This document shows, one piece after another, positions 18,101 through 25,491 of a DNA stretch of 45,436 bases. Under the pieces are notes generated by a model that was not told the origin of the DNA, searched no databases, and saw only the letters and a list, made by a program, of their open reading frames with translations. The number at the start of each line of letters is the position of its first letter. Positions within the stretch are counted from its first letter, which is position 1. This stretch comes from Halobacteriales archaeon QS_9_68_17 (lineage in GTDB: Archaea > Halobacteriota > Halobacteria > Halobacteriales > Natronoarchaeaceae): positions 9,101-54,536 of the forward strand of contig PXSA01000035.1 in the NCBI GenBank assembly GCA_003023565.1. The letters run 5' to 3'. Made by a program: the position numbers and the translations under genes.

Positions 18101-18290
18101 GTTCGGCTACGAGGCCGAGCACTACTCGATGAGTCAGGCGATCGGGTCGCTGCTGTTCGACCAGGTCGAGGAGAGCGACGGCGAGGCGGTCGTCGCCCCC
18201 GGCGCGTCCTGCCGGACGCAGTTGAAGGACCGTGACGGCGGCGAGGAGCCGGCGCATCCGGTCGAGACACTGGCGGCCGCGCTGGAGTGA
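15153..18290 (+). CDS. Fused FAD-linked oxidase and Fe-S/CCG-domain oxidoreductase (GlcD-GlcF or D-lactate dehydrogenase type)
   Basis: A 1045-residue protein. Domains: FAD-binding type 4 (about 40-240; PRGGGTSLAGQTVNEAV, GAVGNNSTGAHSLQYGKT), FAD-linked oxidase C-terminal (about 245-560; LAGSEGTLAVVTE, SGEHGDGHARTQWN), and a ferredoxin-like 4Fe-4S region (about 590-720; CHGCGGCRGF...CP and CIGCKGCAKDCPSEVD). Last is a cysteine-rich CCG domain (about 790-1045; HGHCHQKATKKDHH, STCCGMAGSFGYEAEHY). It would oxidise a 2-hydroxy acid such as D-lactate, glycolate or D-2-hydroxyglutarate and pass electrons through Fe-S clusters to the respiratory chain. The GTG at 15153 is the annotated start. An extra Gly/Ser/Arg insert at about residues 894-909 is discussed as a repeat. 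Confidence 0.9.
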   Translation: MTASHSDIDAAGPDPSGDDRADYDYQGGDVDRPGLVDDLEKVVDGEVRFDEYSRQLYATDASAYERTPIGVVFPVSTDDVASVVEYCAMREIPVLPRGGGTSLAGQTVNEAVVLDFTKHMDAVIETDPAARHAKVQPGAVLGDLNAQLEPHGLKFAPDPAWGDKSAIGGAVGNNSTGAHSLQYGKTDAYVESAEVVLADGTVTRFGEVTLDEARERAGDEGVESRIYAEVLRILDEETDEIDARYPELKRNVSGYNLDMLVDQAEEGVVNVAKLLAGSEGTLAVVTEVTVSLEPIPETKSMVLLSYGSVVEAMEDVAPILEHDPAAVELVDDVLIDLARDTAEFEDVVAMLPEGTNSVLLVEFYAADDDEGREKAAELLADRVSDAAPDGASAAAGADDRHAVAALEAHDDEERATFWKLRKSGLPILLSRTTDEKHVSFIEDCAVPPEHLPEYVADFQEILEDHDTFASFYAHAGPGVLHIRPLVNTKSDLGAETMESIADDVTDLIVEYGGSVSGEHGDGHARTQWNRKLYGEDLWRTFRDLKSAFDPDWLLNPGNVCGDHDMTEHLRYGGDYEFDAGFDPDLEWRNDDGFQGMTELCHGCGGCRGFQETTGGVMCPTYRAEDEEILSTRGRANALRQAMSGDLDGAAATSDRRDDRFAVEERGEGAEDAPEQFSDEFLDEVLDLCIGCKGCAKDCPSEVDMAKLKVEVTHQKHQRDGAGLRERAFANIDALSALGSATAPMSNWLPKLPGARVAMEKALGIARERSLPTFRRETLRDWFAERGGPAVPEPEAERKAVLLPDTFTNYSYPERGKAAVRVLEAAGVHVDLATRTDSGRPAHSKGFLDAAREAASDTVAELAPRVEEGWDVVVVEPSDAVMLQSDYLDLLSGNEPRSASGSASGDDPRADVETLAANAYGVCEYLDAFRLDDAVDADASGALTYHGHCHQKATKKDHHAVGVLRRAGYEVDPLDSTCCGMAGSFGYEAEHYSMSQAIGSLLFDQVEESDGEAVVAPGASCRTQLKDRDGGEEPAHPVETLAAALE
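17831..17880 (+). repeat. GC-rich repeat element inserted in frame in the FAD/Fe-S oxidoreductase gene
   Basis: The encoded segment NEPRSASGSASGDDPRA interrupts what would otherwise read SG-D-VETLAANAYG. At DNA level it contains CCGCGGAGCG (17835-17844), CGCGAGCGGTGA (17855-17866) and CGCGAGCG (17872-17879). The same three blocks occur in the same order at 29564-29618 in an intergenic region. It is in frame and lies in a surface-type loop. Confidence 0.65.
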
Positions 18291-18359
18291 AGCCGGCGGT
18301 CGCGCCGAGCGCGCCGGCACACCGCGACGACCGCGTGCCGCGACGGACCGCGCGCTCCG

Positions 18360-19123
18360 TCAGACCGCGTCCCGGATCGCCGGCAGCACCTCGGTGACGT
18401 CCGCCCGGAATGCGTAGTCGGCGCGGTCCTCGACCGAGGTCGGGTCGTGGTCGACGACCGCGCGTCCGCCTTCCCGGCGAGCGCCCGCGCCTCCGCGAGC
18501 GCCGCCTGCGGCAGCCGCTCGCCGAAGAGGACGGTGTCGGGCTTCAGGAGGCCGCCACAGTCGCAGTTCGGCGGCGTCTCACCGTCCTCGCGAGACGGCG
18601 TCGAGCGAGGGCTCGATGAGCTTCGCTCATCGGCGGCCTCGACGCGCTCGATGACCCCCTCGGTGTCGCGCGTCTCACCGCAGTCCCGACAGACCGTCCG
18701 GTCGCCGGTGCCGTGGAGTTCGACGACGCGCTCCGACCCCGCTTCCTGATGCAGGCCGTCGACGTTCTGCGTTACGACGGCGTCGAGGTGTCCGGCGGCC
18801 TCCAGGTCCGCGAGCGCCTCGTGGGCGGCGTTCGGGGAGACGTCGCCGCGTATCTCGGCGTGGAGGTCGAGCTAGTCCTCCCAGAACGGCCCCGGTTCGG
18901 CGAGGAAGCGCCGGACGTGGAAATCGTCCGTGTCGTAGCGCTCCCAGAGGCCGTCCTCCCCGCGGAAGTCGGGGATGCCGGAGGCCGTGCTGACGCCCGC
19001 GCCGGTCAGCGCGACGGCCTCGTCGGCGGCCGCGAGGGCGCGCGCGACCGCGTCGACGTCGTCGGCCCGTGCGGTACCGGCGTCCGCCGCGTCGTCGCGA
19101 GGGGTCTGACCGTCGTCGTCCAT
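18360..19123 (-). pseudogene. sir2: Sir2-family NAD-dependent protein deacylase, broken
   Basis: The N-terminus (ATG at 19123) has the NAD-binding motif VALTGAGVSTASGIPDFRG. An in-frame TAG at about 18870 follows PFWED. The same frame then continues with LDLHAEIRGDVSP, the catalytic TQNVDGLHQEAG, the zinc Cys pairs (TVCRDCG and NCDCGG) and LKPDTVLFGERLP. At about 18460 it jumps from LAGKAD into another frame reading VVDHDPTSVEDRADYAFRADVTEVLPAIRDAV. The segment normally holding the GSSLTVEPA NAD-site motif is missing. So there is one nonsense change and one frameshifting internal deletion. A palindromic insert lies between the zinc Cys pairs. The H. volcanii sir2 homologue is, as I recall, dispensable. 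Confidence 0.88.
18591..18632 (+). repeat. Palindromic element inside sir2 (two hairpins)
   Basis: The element contains hairpin CGAGC-GAGG-GCTCG (18602-18615) directly followed by an 8-bp perfect stem CGATGAGC-TTC-GCTCATCG (18614-18632). The first 25 bp (18591-18615) match 23561-bp-region sequence 23556-23580 in the MBL gene at 23 of 25 positions. The second hairpin resembles 27191-27209 in the acyl-CoA synthetase gene, with compensatory stem changes. In the protein it adds a low-complexity Ser/Arg stretch between the zinc-binding Cys pairs. Confidence 0.8.
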
Positions 19124-19170
19124 ACCGCCGCGTAGGGCCGCCCGGTCGAAAAAGGCGGCGTCGCAGCGCG

Positions 19171-20655
19171 TCAGTCGTCCGCCTTCAGGTTGAACACCGG
19201 CGTCAGCGTCTCCTCGACGGTCGCCGTTTCCTCGATGCGGTCGAGGACGACGTCGCGGTCCTTGTACGCCATCGGGGCCTCGTCGAGGGTCGCCTCGGAG
19301 ACGCTGGTCGAGAACACCCCGTCCATCTCGTCGGCGAACTCCGCGACCGAGAACTCCTCGTGGGCCCAGCGCCGCGACCCCCGGCGGCCGGCACCGTGAG
19401 GCGCGGACCGGTTCCACGCGTCGGCCCCCTTCCCGCGGACGATGACCGCCCCGTCGCGCATGTCGAACGGGACGACCGCGCGCTCCCCCTCGTGGACCCG
19501 GGTCGCCCCCTTCCGGATCACGTGGTCCTCGAAATCGATGTAGTTGTGCGTCGACTCGATCGTCTCCTCGACGGCGGCGTCGAGCGCGTCGGCGACGGCT
19601 CGCGTCATAACGCGTCGGCTCTCGGCGGCGTAGGTCTGTGCGAACACCATGTCGCGCAGGTAGCCGTGGCGGTCAGCGCCCTCGAGGTAGTCGAGGTCGT
19701 CCCCGTCGCCTTCCTCGCGGACCGCCTCGGTGACCGCCTTGAGGCGACCGTGGATCTCGTCGATCCGGTCGGGGTCGCTGTCCTCGAACCGCGCCGCGAC
19801 GGCGTCCATCGCCTTCCAGTCCTCGCCCATGCCGCCCTGCAACCAGTTCAGCAGGTCGCGGTCGGTCACCTCGTCGAGGTCGAAGCGGTAGAAGTCGCTG
19901 TCGACCGCCGCGAGGCTGGCGCGCGCCGTCGCGGCGCGGTCGTCGCAGGCGCGGTGGGCCTGCTCCTGCCAGTATTCGGCGATAGTGAGGCCGATGCCGC
20001 GGGACCCGGAGTGGACGACGGCCCAGAACGCGCCGGTCTCCTCGGACCGCGCTATCTCGACGAAGTGGTTCCCGCCGCCGAGCGTCCCGAGCGAGTCGAT
20101 CGCGCGCTTCGGACTGTAACCGAGGCGGTCACAGAGCCCGAGGAAGTACTCCTTCCCGTACCCCGGCGACTCGATGGGCCGGCCGTCCCAACCCTCGTTG
20201 AGCGTGCTGAGCTTCGCCTCGCATCGCTCCCACGGGAAGTCGTCGACGAGGTGGTACTCCTGTGCGGGGTAGCCCTCGTCGCCGAACGTGCTCCGCCCGA
20301 GGGGGACGGCGGCGCGGACCCGCTCGTCGAGTTCGCGCAGTCGCTCGGGCGACCCGAACTCGTCGGCGAGGCGGTCGGTGTCGCCGAGGCGGACGGCGGC
20401 CACCCCGCAACCGATGTCGACGCCGACCGTGTTCGGGCAGATCCGGTCGCCGAGTTCCATCGTGAACCCGATGACCGCGCCCGCGCCGGCGTGGGCGTCC
20501 GGCATGACCCGGACGGGGTTGCGGAACGCCTCGTGGTCCACGAGCGTCTCCACCTGCTCGATGCAGGACTCGTCGACCGCCTCGGTCTTGATCTCCGCGG
20601 TCGTGTGTTCGCCCTCGACCTCGATGGTTCCCGACCGACGGTCCCCGCCGGTCAT
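19171..20655 (-). CDS. rtcB: RtcB RNA ligase (tRNA-splicing)
   Basis: A 494-residue protein with all RtcB motifs in order: MPDAHAGAGAVIGFT, VGVDIGCGVAA (metal-binding), GTLGGGNHFVE, HSGSRGIG, HNYIDFEDHVIRKGAT, and the guanylylation region APHGAGRRGSRRWA, where the His accepts GMP. RtcB joins 2',3'-cyclic-phosphate and 5'-OH RNA ends. In archaea it ligates tRNA exons after intron removal and is GTP- and Mn2+-dependent. There is no intein and no frameshift. The ATG at 20655 has a promoter-like region in the 170-bp gap to the acyl-CoA dehydrogenase gene. Confidence 0.95.
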   Translation of the reverse strand: MTGGDRRSGTIEVEGEHTTAEIKTEAVDESCIEQVETLVDHEAFRNPVRVMPDAHAGAGAVIGFTMELGDRICPNTVGVDIGCGVAAVRLGDTDRLADEFGSPERLRELDERVRAAVPLGRSTFGDEGYPAQEYHLVDDFPWERCEAKLSTLNEGWDGRPIESPGYGKEYFLGLCDRLGYSPKRAIDSLGTLGGGNHFVEIARSEETGAFWAVVHSGSRGIGLTIAEYWQEQAHRACDDRAATARASLAAVDSDFYRFDLDEVTDRDLLNWLQGGMGEDWKAMDAVAARFEDSDPDRIDEIHGRLKAVTEAVREEGDGDDLDYLEGADRHGYLRDMVFAQTYAAESRRVMTRAVADALDAAVEETIESTHNYIDFEDHVIRKGATRVHEGERAVVPFDMRDGAVIVRGKGADAWNRSAPHGAGRRGSRRWAHEEFSVAEFADEMDGVFSTSVSEATLDEAPMAYKDRDVVLDRIEETATVEETLTPVFNLKADD

Positions 20656-20825
20656 CGGTCGTCACCTCGCGAACGTCGCCGGTGCCGACGCGACGGCCGG
20701 CGGGCGGTAGCGTTCATACCGACCCGGTTCGGGCGACCCCCTAATGCCTCTTGTTGAGAGGTGGTAACACGGCGGGGGGACCGGAATCGAGGCGATCGCG
20801 ACGGTTCAGCGCCTCTCGCTGCGTC

Positions 20826-22040
20826 TCAGCCTTCGTACCGCGTAACGCCCTCGATGGCGGACTCGTCGACGTCCGCGAAGGCGTCCCGGGCGATCACCCG
20901 GCGGTGGACCTCGTCCGCGCCGTCGATGACGCGGAACGCCCGGACGTTCTCGTAGAAGTCGGCGAGCGGCAGGTCCTTCCCGATGCCGTTGCCGCCGCAG
21001 ACCTGGATCGACTCGTCGATGGCGTGCTGGACGGTGTTGGCGGTGAACACCTTCGACATGGCGACCGGGACGCGGGCCTCCTCGCCCTCGGCGATAGAGC
21101 GGGCGGCCTGTCGGACCATCGACCGGGCGGCGTGCAGTTCCGTCTCCACGTCGGCGATGCGGTGGCGGATCGCCTGTTTCTCCGCGATGGGGCCGTCGAA
21201 GGCCTGCCGCTCGGTGGCGTACGCCTTCGCCACGTCGAGCGCCCGGTCGGCCATGCCGGAGAAGCGCATGCAGTGGGTGAGGCGAGCGGGGCCGAGTCGG
21301 CGCTGGGCGACGGCGAAGCCGGCGTTCTCCGCGCCCAGCAGGTGCTCCTCGGGCACCCGGACGTTCTCGTACCGTATCTCCGCGTGGCCCGTCCCCGTCA
21401 CCTCGCCGCCGGTATGGGGGATATCGCGGACGACCTCCACGCCGTCCGTGTCCGCGGGGACGAGGATCATCGAACAGCCCTCGTAGGGGTGAACGTCCTC
21501 GTCCGTGCGGGCCATCACGATGAGGACGTCGGCCTCCGTGCCCTGCGTCGTCCACCACTTGTGGCCGTCGATGACCCACTCGTCGCCGTCTCGCTCCGCG
21601 GTCGTCTCGATCATCTTCGGGTCCGACCCGCCGCCCTGCATCGGCTCGGTCATCGAGAAGCCGGAGCGGATCTCACCCGCCGCGAGCGGGCGGAGCCAGC
21701 GTTCCTTCTGTTCCTCCGTTCCGACCATCTCCAGCGTGTGCATGTTCCCCTCGTCGGGCGCGTCGCAGCGCAGCGCCGCCGCGCCAAGCAGGCTCCGGCC
21801 CGCCGCCTCGAAGACGGGCAGCATCTCGCGGAAGTCGAGGCCGAGACCGCCGTACTCCTCCGGGATCTGCGGACCGTACAGGTCGCGCTCGCGGGCCTCG
21901 TCGCGGAGGTCGGCGACCGTCGACTCGCCCACGGGGCCGTTCCCCAGCAGCTCTCGCTCGACGGGGATCACCTCCTCGTTCACGAACCCGCGCGTCCGCT
22001 CGGCCACCTCGCGCCCTCGCTCCGGATCGTGGTAGTCCAT
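20826..22040 (-). CDS. Acyl-CoA dehydrogenase family protein
   Basis: A 404-residue flavoprotein. N-terminal helical domain MDYHDPERGREVAERTRGFVNEEVIPVERE; middle beta domain with GFSMTEPMQGGGSDPKMIETTAERDGDEWVIDGHKWWTT; C-terminal domain with YATERQAFDGPIAEKQAIRHRIAD and VCGGNGIGKDLPLADFYENVRAFRVIDGADEVHRR. It would oxidise an acyl-CoA at the alpha-beta bond and pass electrons to ETF. The substrate cannot be told, and the divergent start and length resemble the ACAD10/11-like bacterial and archaeal branch. I chose the ATG at 22040 (another is at 22052). On the minus strand a GTTTTTACC box at about 22065-22075 is a plausible TATA. The gene is divergent from the R2-like gene. Confidence 0.88.
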   Translation of the reverse strand: MDYHDPERGREVAERTRGFVNEEVIPVERELLGNGPVGESTVADLRDEARERDLYGPQIPEEYGGLGLDFREMLPVFEAAGRSLLGAAALRCDAPDEGNMHTLEMVGTEEQKERWLRPLAAGEIRSGFSMTEPMQGGGSDPKMIETTAERDGDEWVIDGHKWWTTQGTEADVLIVMARTDEDVHPYEGCSMILVPADTDGVEVVRDIPHTGGEVTGTGHAEIRYENVRVPEEHLLGAENAGFAVAQRRLGPARLTHCMRFSGMADRALDVAKAYATERQAFDGPIAEKQAIRHRIADVETELHAARSMVRQAARSIAEGEEARVPVAMSKVFTANTVQHAIDESIQVCGGNGIGKDLPLADFYENVRAFRVIDGADEVHRRVIARDAFADVDESAIEGVTRYEG

Positions 22041-22203
22041 GGCGCTTACCATGCGCGGCGCGGGGTAAAAACTTTCCCCGGATTGGCTGTTCACACGGTT
22101 GCCTCCGGTCGGCCATCGCGCGGAACCGCGCCGCCGGGAACCGCTTCGAGACACGCTGCCGGTTGCACCCGCGTTTGTTCCGGGTCGTGGTGACGAGTAC
22201 CGT

Positions 22204-23093
22204 ATGAGGGAGACGCCGCGGCTCACCCTGACTCCGGACGACCGGCGCTACCGGTACTACCGGAACGCGGTCGAGCGTCACCGGGACCCCGGCGAGTTCG
22301 ACCTTTCGGCCGACCGCGGACGCATCACCGCGCTCCCGGAACGCGGCCTCACCGACTTCCGCCGGACGCCGGCGCTGTTCAGTGCCGGGGAGCAGGCCGT
22401 CACGGAAGCCCTCGCGCCGCCTGCCGTCGTACTGGAGGACCCGAACGATCGGGCGTTCGTGGCGAGTCAGGTCTACGAGGAGGAAGCACGCGGACTTCTT
22501 CGACAGGTACCGGCGAGAGGTGATCCGCCACGCCGAGGACGAACTCGGCGTCGAGCGGACCGACCCGTCGGACCCCCGGTGGTTCGCCGACGCTTGCGAG
22601 GAGCTGTTCGACCGCGACGAGCGCGCGATGGGACGCTTACTGACAGAGGACAGGTCGGAGACCCGCGCCGGCGCGTACTACCACTGCCACCTCACCGTCG
22701 AGGGGATACTGGCGCGGACCGGCTACTACGGCGTGCGGACGAACTTCGGCGGCGACGCGGCGGAACTGCCGACCCTTCCCGGACTCGTCGGGGGCCTCTC
22801 GAACACCCGCAGCGACGAGGGGCGACACGGGGGTCCGGGATGGCGAAACCGAAGGCCCTCGTCGGCGACGGGAGCGTCGACCCCGAGTTCCTCCGGGAGA
22901 CGGTCGGCGAACTCGTCCCGCTCACGCAGTCTATCGTCGGCGCGTCGGCCGACGACAGTCGCCCGGCCTCGGGGAGGACGACCTCATCGCCTACGCCGCC
23001 GAGCGTCACACGGACAGGATGACCCGGATCGCCGACAGCGGTGCCGGACTGCCGAGCGTCGCGGAACCGACGCGGCTGGAGGAGAACTATTAG
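22204..23093 (+). pseudogene. R2-like di-iron oxidase (ribonucleotide reductase small-subunit-like), three frameshifts
   Basis: Conserved blocks are spread over three frames. Frame 1 from ATG 22204 reads MRETPRLTLTPDDRRYRYY to FVASQVYEEE. Frame 2 from about 22488 reads KHADFFDRYRREVIRHAED, YHCHLTVEGILARTGYYG and LSNTRSDEGRH. Frame 1 resumes at about 22838 with GMAKPKALVGDGSVDPEFLRE. Frame 3 from about 22965 reads GLGEDDLIAYAAERHTDRM to LEENY and stops at 23093. The iron-binding ExxH, E and ExxH residues of the ferritin-like fold are all recognisable (EEEKH, VEG, DEGRH). Each shift needs only a 1-2 nt correction, so this is either a very recent pseudogene or uncorrected sequencing error. It matches R2-like ligand-binding oxidases more than true RNR subunits. 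Confidence 0.75.
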
Positions 23094-23110
23094 TCGTGAA
23101 AACTACACTA

Positions 23111-23125
23111 AAATTTAATATTTAT
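23111..23125 (+). promoter_or_regulatory. TATA promoter for the MTH865-like gene
   Basis: AAATTTAATATTTATG is the most AT-rich stretch nearby and is centred about 26 nt upstream of the ATG at 23144. GGAGG at 23135-23139 sits 5 nt before the start codon, an unusually clear Shine-Dalgarno for this genome, so a short-leader transcript is likely. Confidence 0.65.
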
Positions 23126-23143
23126 GCCCCCGAAGGAGGCGGT

Positions 23144-23395
23144 ATGGCGGACGAACAAGAGATCCGACAGCAGATGATCGACGCTTTCGAAGGCGCAGAC
23201 TACCCCATCTCCAGCCCCATGGACCTCGTTCCCGCGCTCCCCGACGGCCCGGGGACGAAGTTCGAGTCCGGCGACTTCTCGATGACGGCGATGGAACTGA
23301 ACACGAAACTGCCCGGCGGCGACTTCCCCTACGACTCCCCCGAGGCGTTCGTCGACGACGTCATCCAGAACCTCAAAAGCGAGGACTACATCTAG
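23144..23395 (+). CDS. MTH865-like small protein
   Basis: An 83-residue acidic protein: MADEQEIRQQMIDAFEGADY, then PISSPMDLVPALPDGPGTKFESGDFSMTAMEL and PYDSPEAFVDDVIQNLKSEDYI. Length and the PI.S..DL..ALP.GP.T.F..GDF...A.EL pattern fit the MTH865-like EF-hand-fold family of archaeal proteins of unknown function. It is intact between two frameshifted genes and has its own strong TATA box and Shine-Dalgarno sequence, which implies high and independent expression. Confidence 0.82.
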   Translation: MADEQEIRQQMIDAFEGADYPISSPMDLVPALPDGPGTKFESGDFSMTAMELNTKLPGGDFPYDSPEAFVDDVIQNLKSEDYI

Positions 23396-23404
23396 GCCGG
23401 CCCG

Positions 23405-24241
23405 ATGGTCGAGCCGGTCGATGACCGCCCCGACGTGTACGCCGTCGATACCGAACTCCTCGACTCTCCGGGGCCGATAGCCGCCCACGTCGTCGACGCG
23501 GAACGGCCCGCCGTCGTCGACCCCGGCGCGGCCACCGTCACCGGTCCCGTCCCCACGAGACGGCGTCGAGTGGGGGCTCGTGGAACTCGTTCCACGGCGT
23601 TCTCGACGCGCTCGACGAACTGGGCATCGCGCCCGATGGCGTCGCGTATCCGTTCCCGACGTACGTCCACCTCGACCACGCCGGCGCGGCCGGGGCGCTC
23701 GCCGACGCCCGTCCGAACGCGACAGTGCTGGTCCCCGAGGACGGCGCGCCGTACGCCACGGACCCGGAGCGACTCGACGCGCCGTTCGAGAGCGCGAAGC
23801 GGGCCATCGCCGAAGTCGCAGAGGCGTACGGCGAACCCGACCCCGTACCCGCCGAGCGGTGCGAGACGCTGGCCGACGGGGACGTTATCGACCTCGGCGA
23901 CCGCCGCCTCGAAGCGGTCGACGCGCCGGGACACGCGCCCCACCAGCACGCGCTGCTCGCGGAGGACGGCACCCTGTTCGCGGGCGCGCCGCCGGCGCGT
24001 GGCCGGGCGACCGCTGTATCCGACCAGGCCCGGTCCGGACTTCGGTCCGGAGGAGGCGGTCGACACCGTCGAGCGCCTGCGCGACCGCGCCCCGGACGCC
24101 GTGCTGTACGGGCACTTCGGTGCCCGCGAGGGGTGCGACGACGCCGACGCCGTCGTCTCGAACCTGCCGTCGCGGTGGGCGTCCAGTCCGGCAATAGCGG
24201 GCGACGTGCGGGGCGTCCTCCGCTACCTGCGGACTGAGTGA
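23405..24241 (+). pseudogene. MBL-fold metallo-hydrolase, three frameshifts
   Basis: Frame 2 from ATG 23405 gives YAVDTELLDSPGPIAAHVVDAERPAVVDPG. After a palindromic insert (23553-23583), frame 1 gives WNSFHGVLDALDELGIAPDG, the metal-site block FPTYVHLDHAGAAGALAD, PVPAERCETLADGDVIDLGDR and VDAPGHAPHQHALL. Frame 3 at about 23990 gives AAGAWPGDR. Frame 2 again from about 24018 gives LYPTRPGPDFGPEEAVDTVERL and LYGHFGAREG to the stop at 24241. The zinc-ligand motifs HxHxDH-like (HLDHAG), GHAPHQ and YGHFG are kept. Normally this would be a metal-dependent hydrolase of unknown substrate. The two later shifts need only 1-2 nt corrections. Confidence 0.8.
23553..23583 (+). repeat. Palindromic element inside the MBL gene
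   Basis: The outer stem CCACGAG (23553-23559) pairs with CTCGTGG (23577-23583). The internal 25 bp (23556-23580) are 23 of 25 identical to 18591-18615 in the sir2 gene. The insertion falls exactly between the first beta-strand block and WNSFHGVLDAL of the MBL protein and coincides with the first frameshift, which suggests the insertion or its later decay broke the frame. Confidence 0.8.
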
Positions 24242-25041
24242 GCGGTCCCCGCCACCGGTGACCGATGCCGGTTACCCGAGGCCCGAGGTCCGCGCGCCGA
24301 TCCGCCGCGGCGGTCCCCTCGTCGTGCCGGCGGATGGGGGCGGAACCCCGCCGACGGTTATCGCCGGTGGTCCACCGAGGGAACGGCGTACCTTCCGCGA
24401 ACGCTTTGGTTGTTATTCACACCCATGGCACCGGAAGGTTTACTTTCCCGACCGTTCACAGTTGGAGCTACATCGCACGCCCGGTACTCCGGGCACTCTG
24501 GGTGAATCACGATGACCATCGCACTACCATCACGGACGGCCGCTCCCTGGAAGAGCGGGATGTTCGTTCCTGCCGGCTATGACCCGGCTGTCGCCAACGA
24601 TGGCGAGGAACGCCGTGATGGGTGCGTCGTCGTGACTCGCCCGCGCGCTCTGTCCGGCACCCTCGCCGCGTAAGGCGTCGCCGAGGGGCGGACCGTTTCT
24701 CCGGGACTCCACGTCGCCGGGGACGAGTCCGTCCCCGACGGGTGTCGGGGCCGAGCGCGGTTCTCCGGCGCGTCCGTCGTTTTCAGTGACTCCTTTCGAC
24801 CGGCGAGACACGGGCACGCGATGATCGTCGCGGGGCGGTCCCACGACGCAGTCCGCGACCCGCTGACGCCTCGACCCCGGCGTTCTCCGTGACGCCGCCG
24901 GGGTGTACGGCACCGGAGAGAGGCATCGCTGTGGACGGCCGACAGTATCGCGGCCGGCCGACTCGCCCCCGCCGCGGCCCGCGACCGCGGACGGACCGTC
25001 GCCTCGCGCGACGGGCGCGTTCGACTCGCGCCGGGGGTCTC
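24242..25041. other. 800-bp gap, mostly without a supported gene
   Basis: No frame here gives a haloarchaeal-type acidic protein of useful length. A more AT-rich patch (24405-24510, including TTTGGTTGTTATTCACACCC and GGTTTACTTTCCC) precedes one small possible ORF (24511-24672). The rest is GC-rich and could be a decayed gene. I see no tRNA, IS or CRISPR in it. Confidence 0.5.
24511..24672 (+). CDS. Possible small protein, unknown
   Basis: An ATG ORF of 53 residues: MTIALPSRTAAPWKSGMFVP, then AGYDPAVANDGEERRDGCVV, ending LSGTLAA. It has no recognised family. Support is limited to an AT-rich promoter-like stretch (GGTTTACTTTCCC, 24438-24450) about 60 nt upstream and reasonable amino-acid composition in its middle. 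It may be chance. Confidence 0.25.
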
Positions 25042-25350
25042 ATGCAAGCGCGACGAACGCCAACGACGACCGCGACCGCCGAGGTGGAGATCCGGGTGCC
25101 CCGCGACGGCGACACGCTGGAGCGCGACGCCGAGGCCGTCCTCGAACGGGTCGACGCCGTCGACCGCGCGGAGGTCGACGGCTTGACCGGCGTCACGCCG
25201 ACGCTGAACGACCTCGAAGTCGGCGCGACCGTCCGACTGACGCTCCGACTCGACGACGCGGCCGACCCCGTCGCGGCGACCCGCGAGGCGCTCGCCGACG
25301 GCTTCGGCGTCCGCGACGTGTCGGCCGTCGAGGTCCGCGAGCCCGCCTGA
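25042..25350 (+). CDS. Small acidic hypothetical protein
   Basis: A 102-residue protein. After a short Thr-rich start it reads AEVEIRVPRDGDTLERDAEA, VLERVDAVDRAEVDGLTGVT, PTLNDLEVGATVRLTLRLDD, then AADPVAATREALADGFGVRDV. The alternating beta-alpha pattern and acidity support a real gene, but I do not recognise the family. The frame is open upstream without a convincing earlier start, so I used the ATG at 25042. Confidence 0.6.
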   Translation: MQARRTPTTTATAEVEIRVPRDGDTLERDAEAVLERVDAVDRAEVDGLTGVTPTLNDLEVGATVRLTLRLDDAADPVAATREALADGFGVRDVSAVEVREPA

Positions 25351-25491
25351 CCCGGCCCGCAGCGGTTCGGGACCGGGCTCGCCCCCCGGCCCCGCCGGGA
25401 ACGGACCGGGATGCACCGACGACCGGTCGTCCGGGGGCCAGCCCCGTATCGCTCGCAAACCGACGCTTCACGCACGCAAAACCGATAGACC

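Noticed and set aside
18447-19135. Plus-strand ORFs opposite sir2
   Set aside because: Sir2 motifs on the minus strand explain the region; the plus-strand frames have no family features.
19171-20655. An intein in rtcB
   Set aside because: RtcB motifs are continuous and the length is normal (494 residues).
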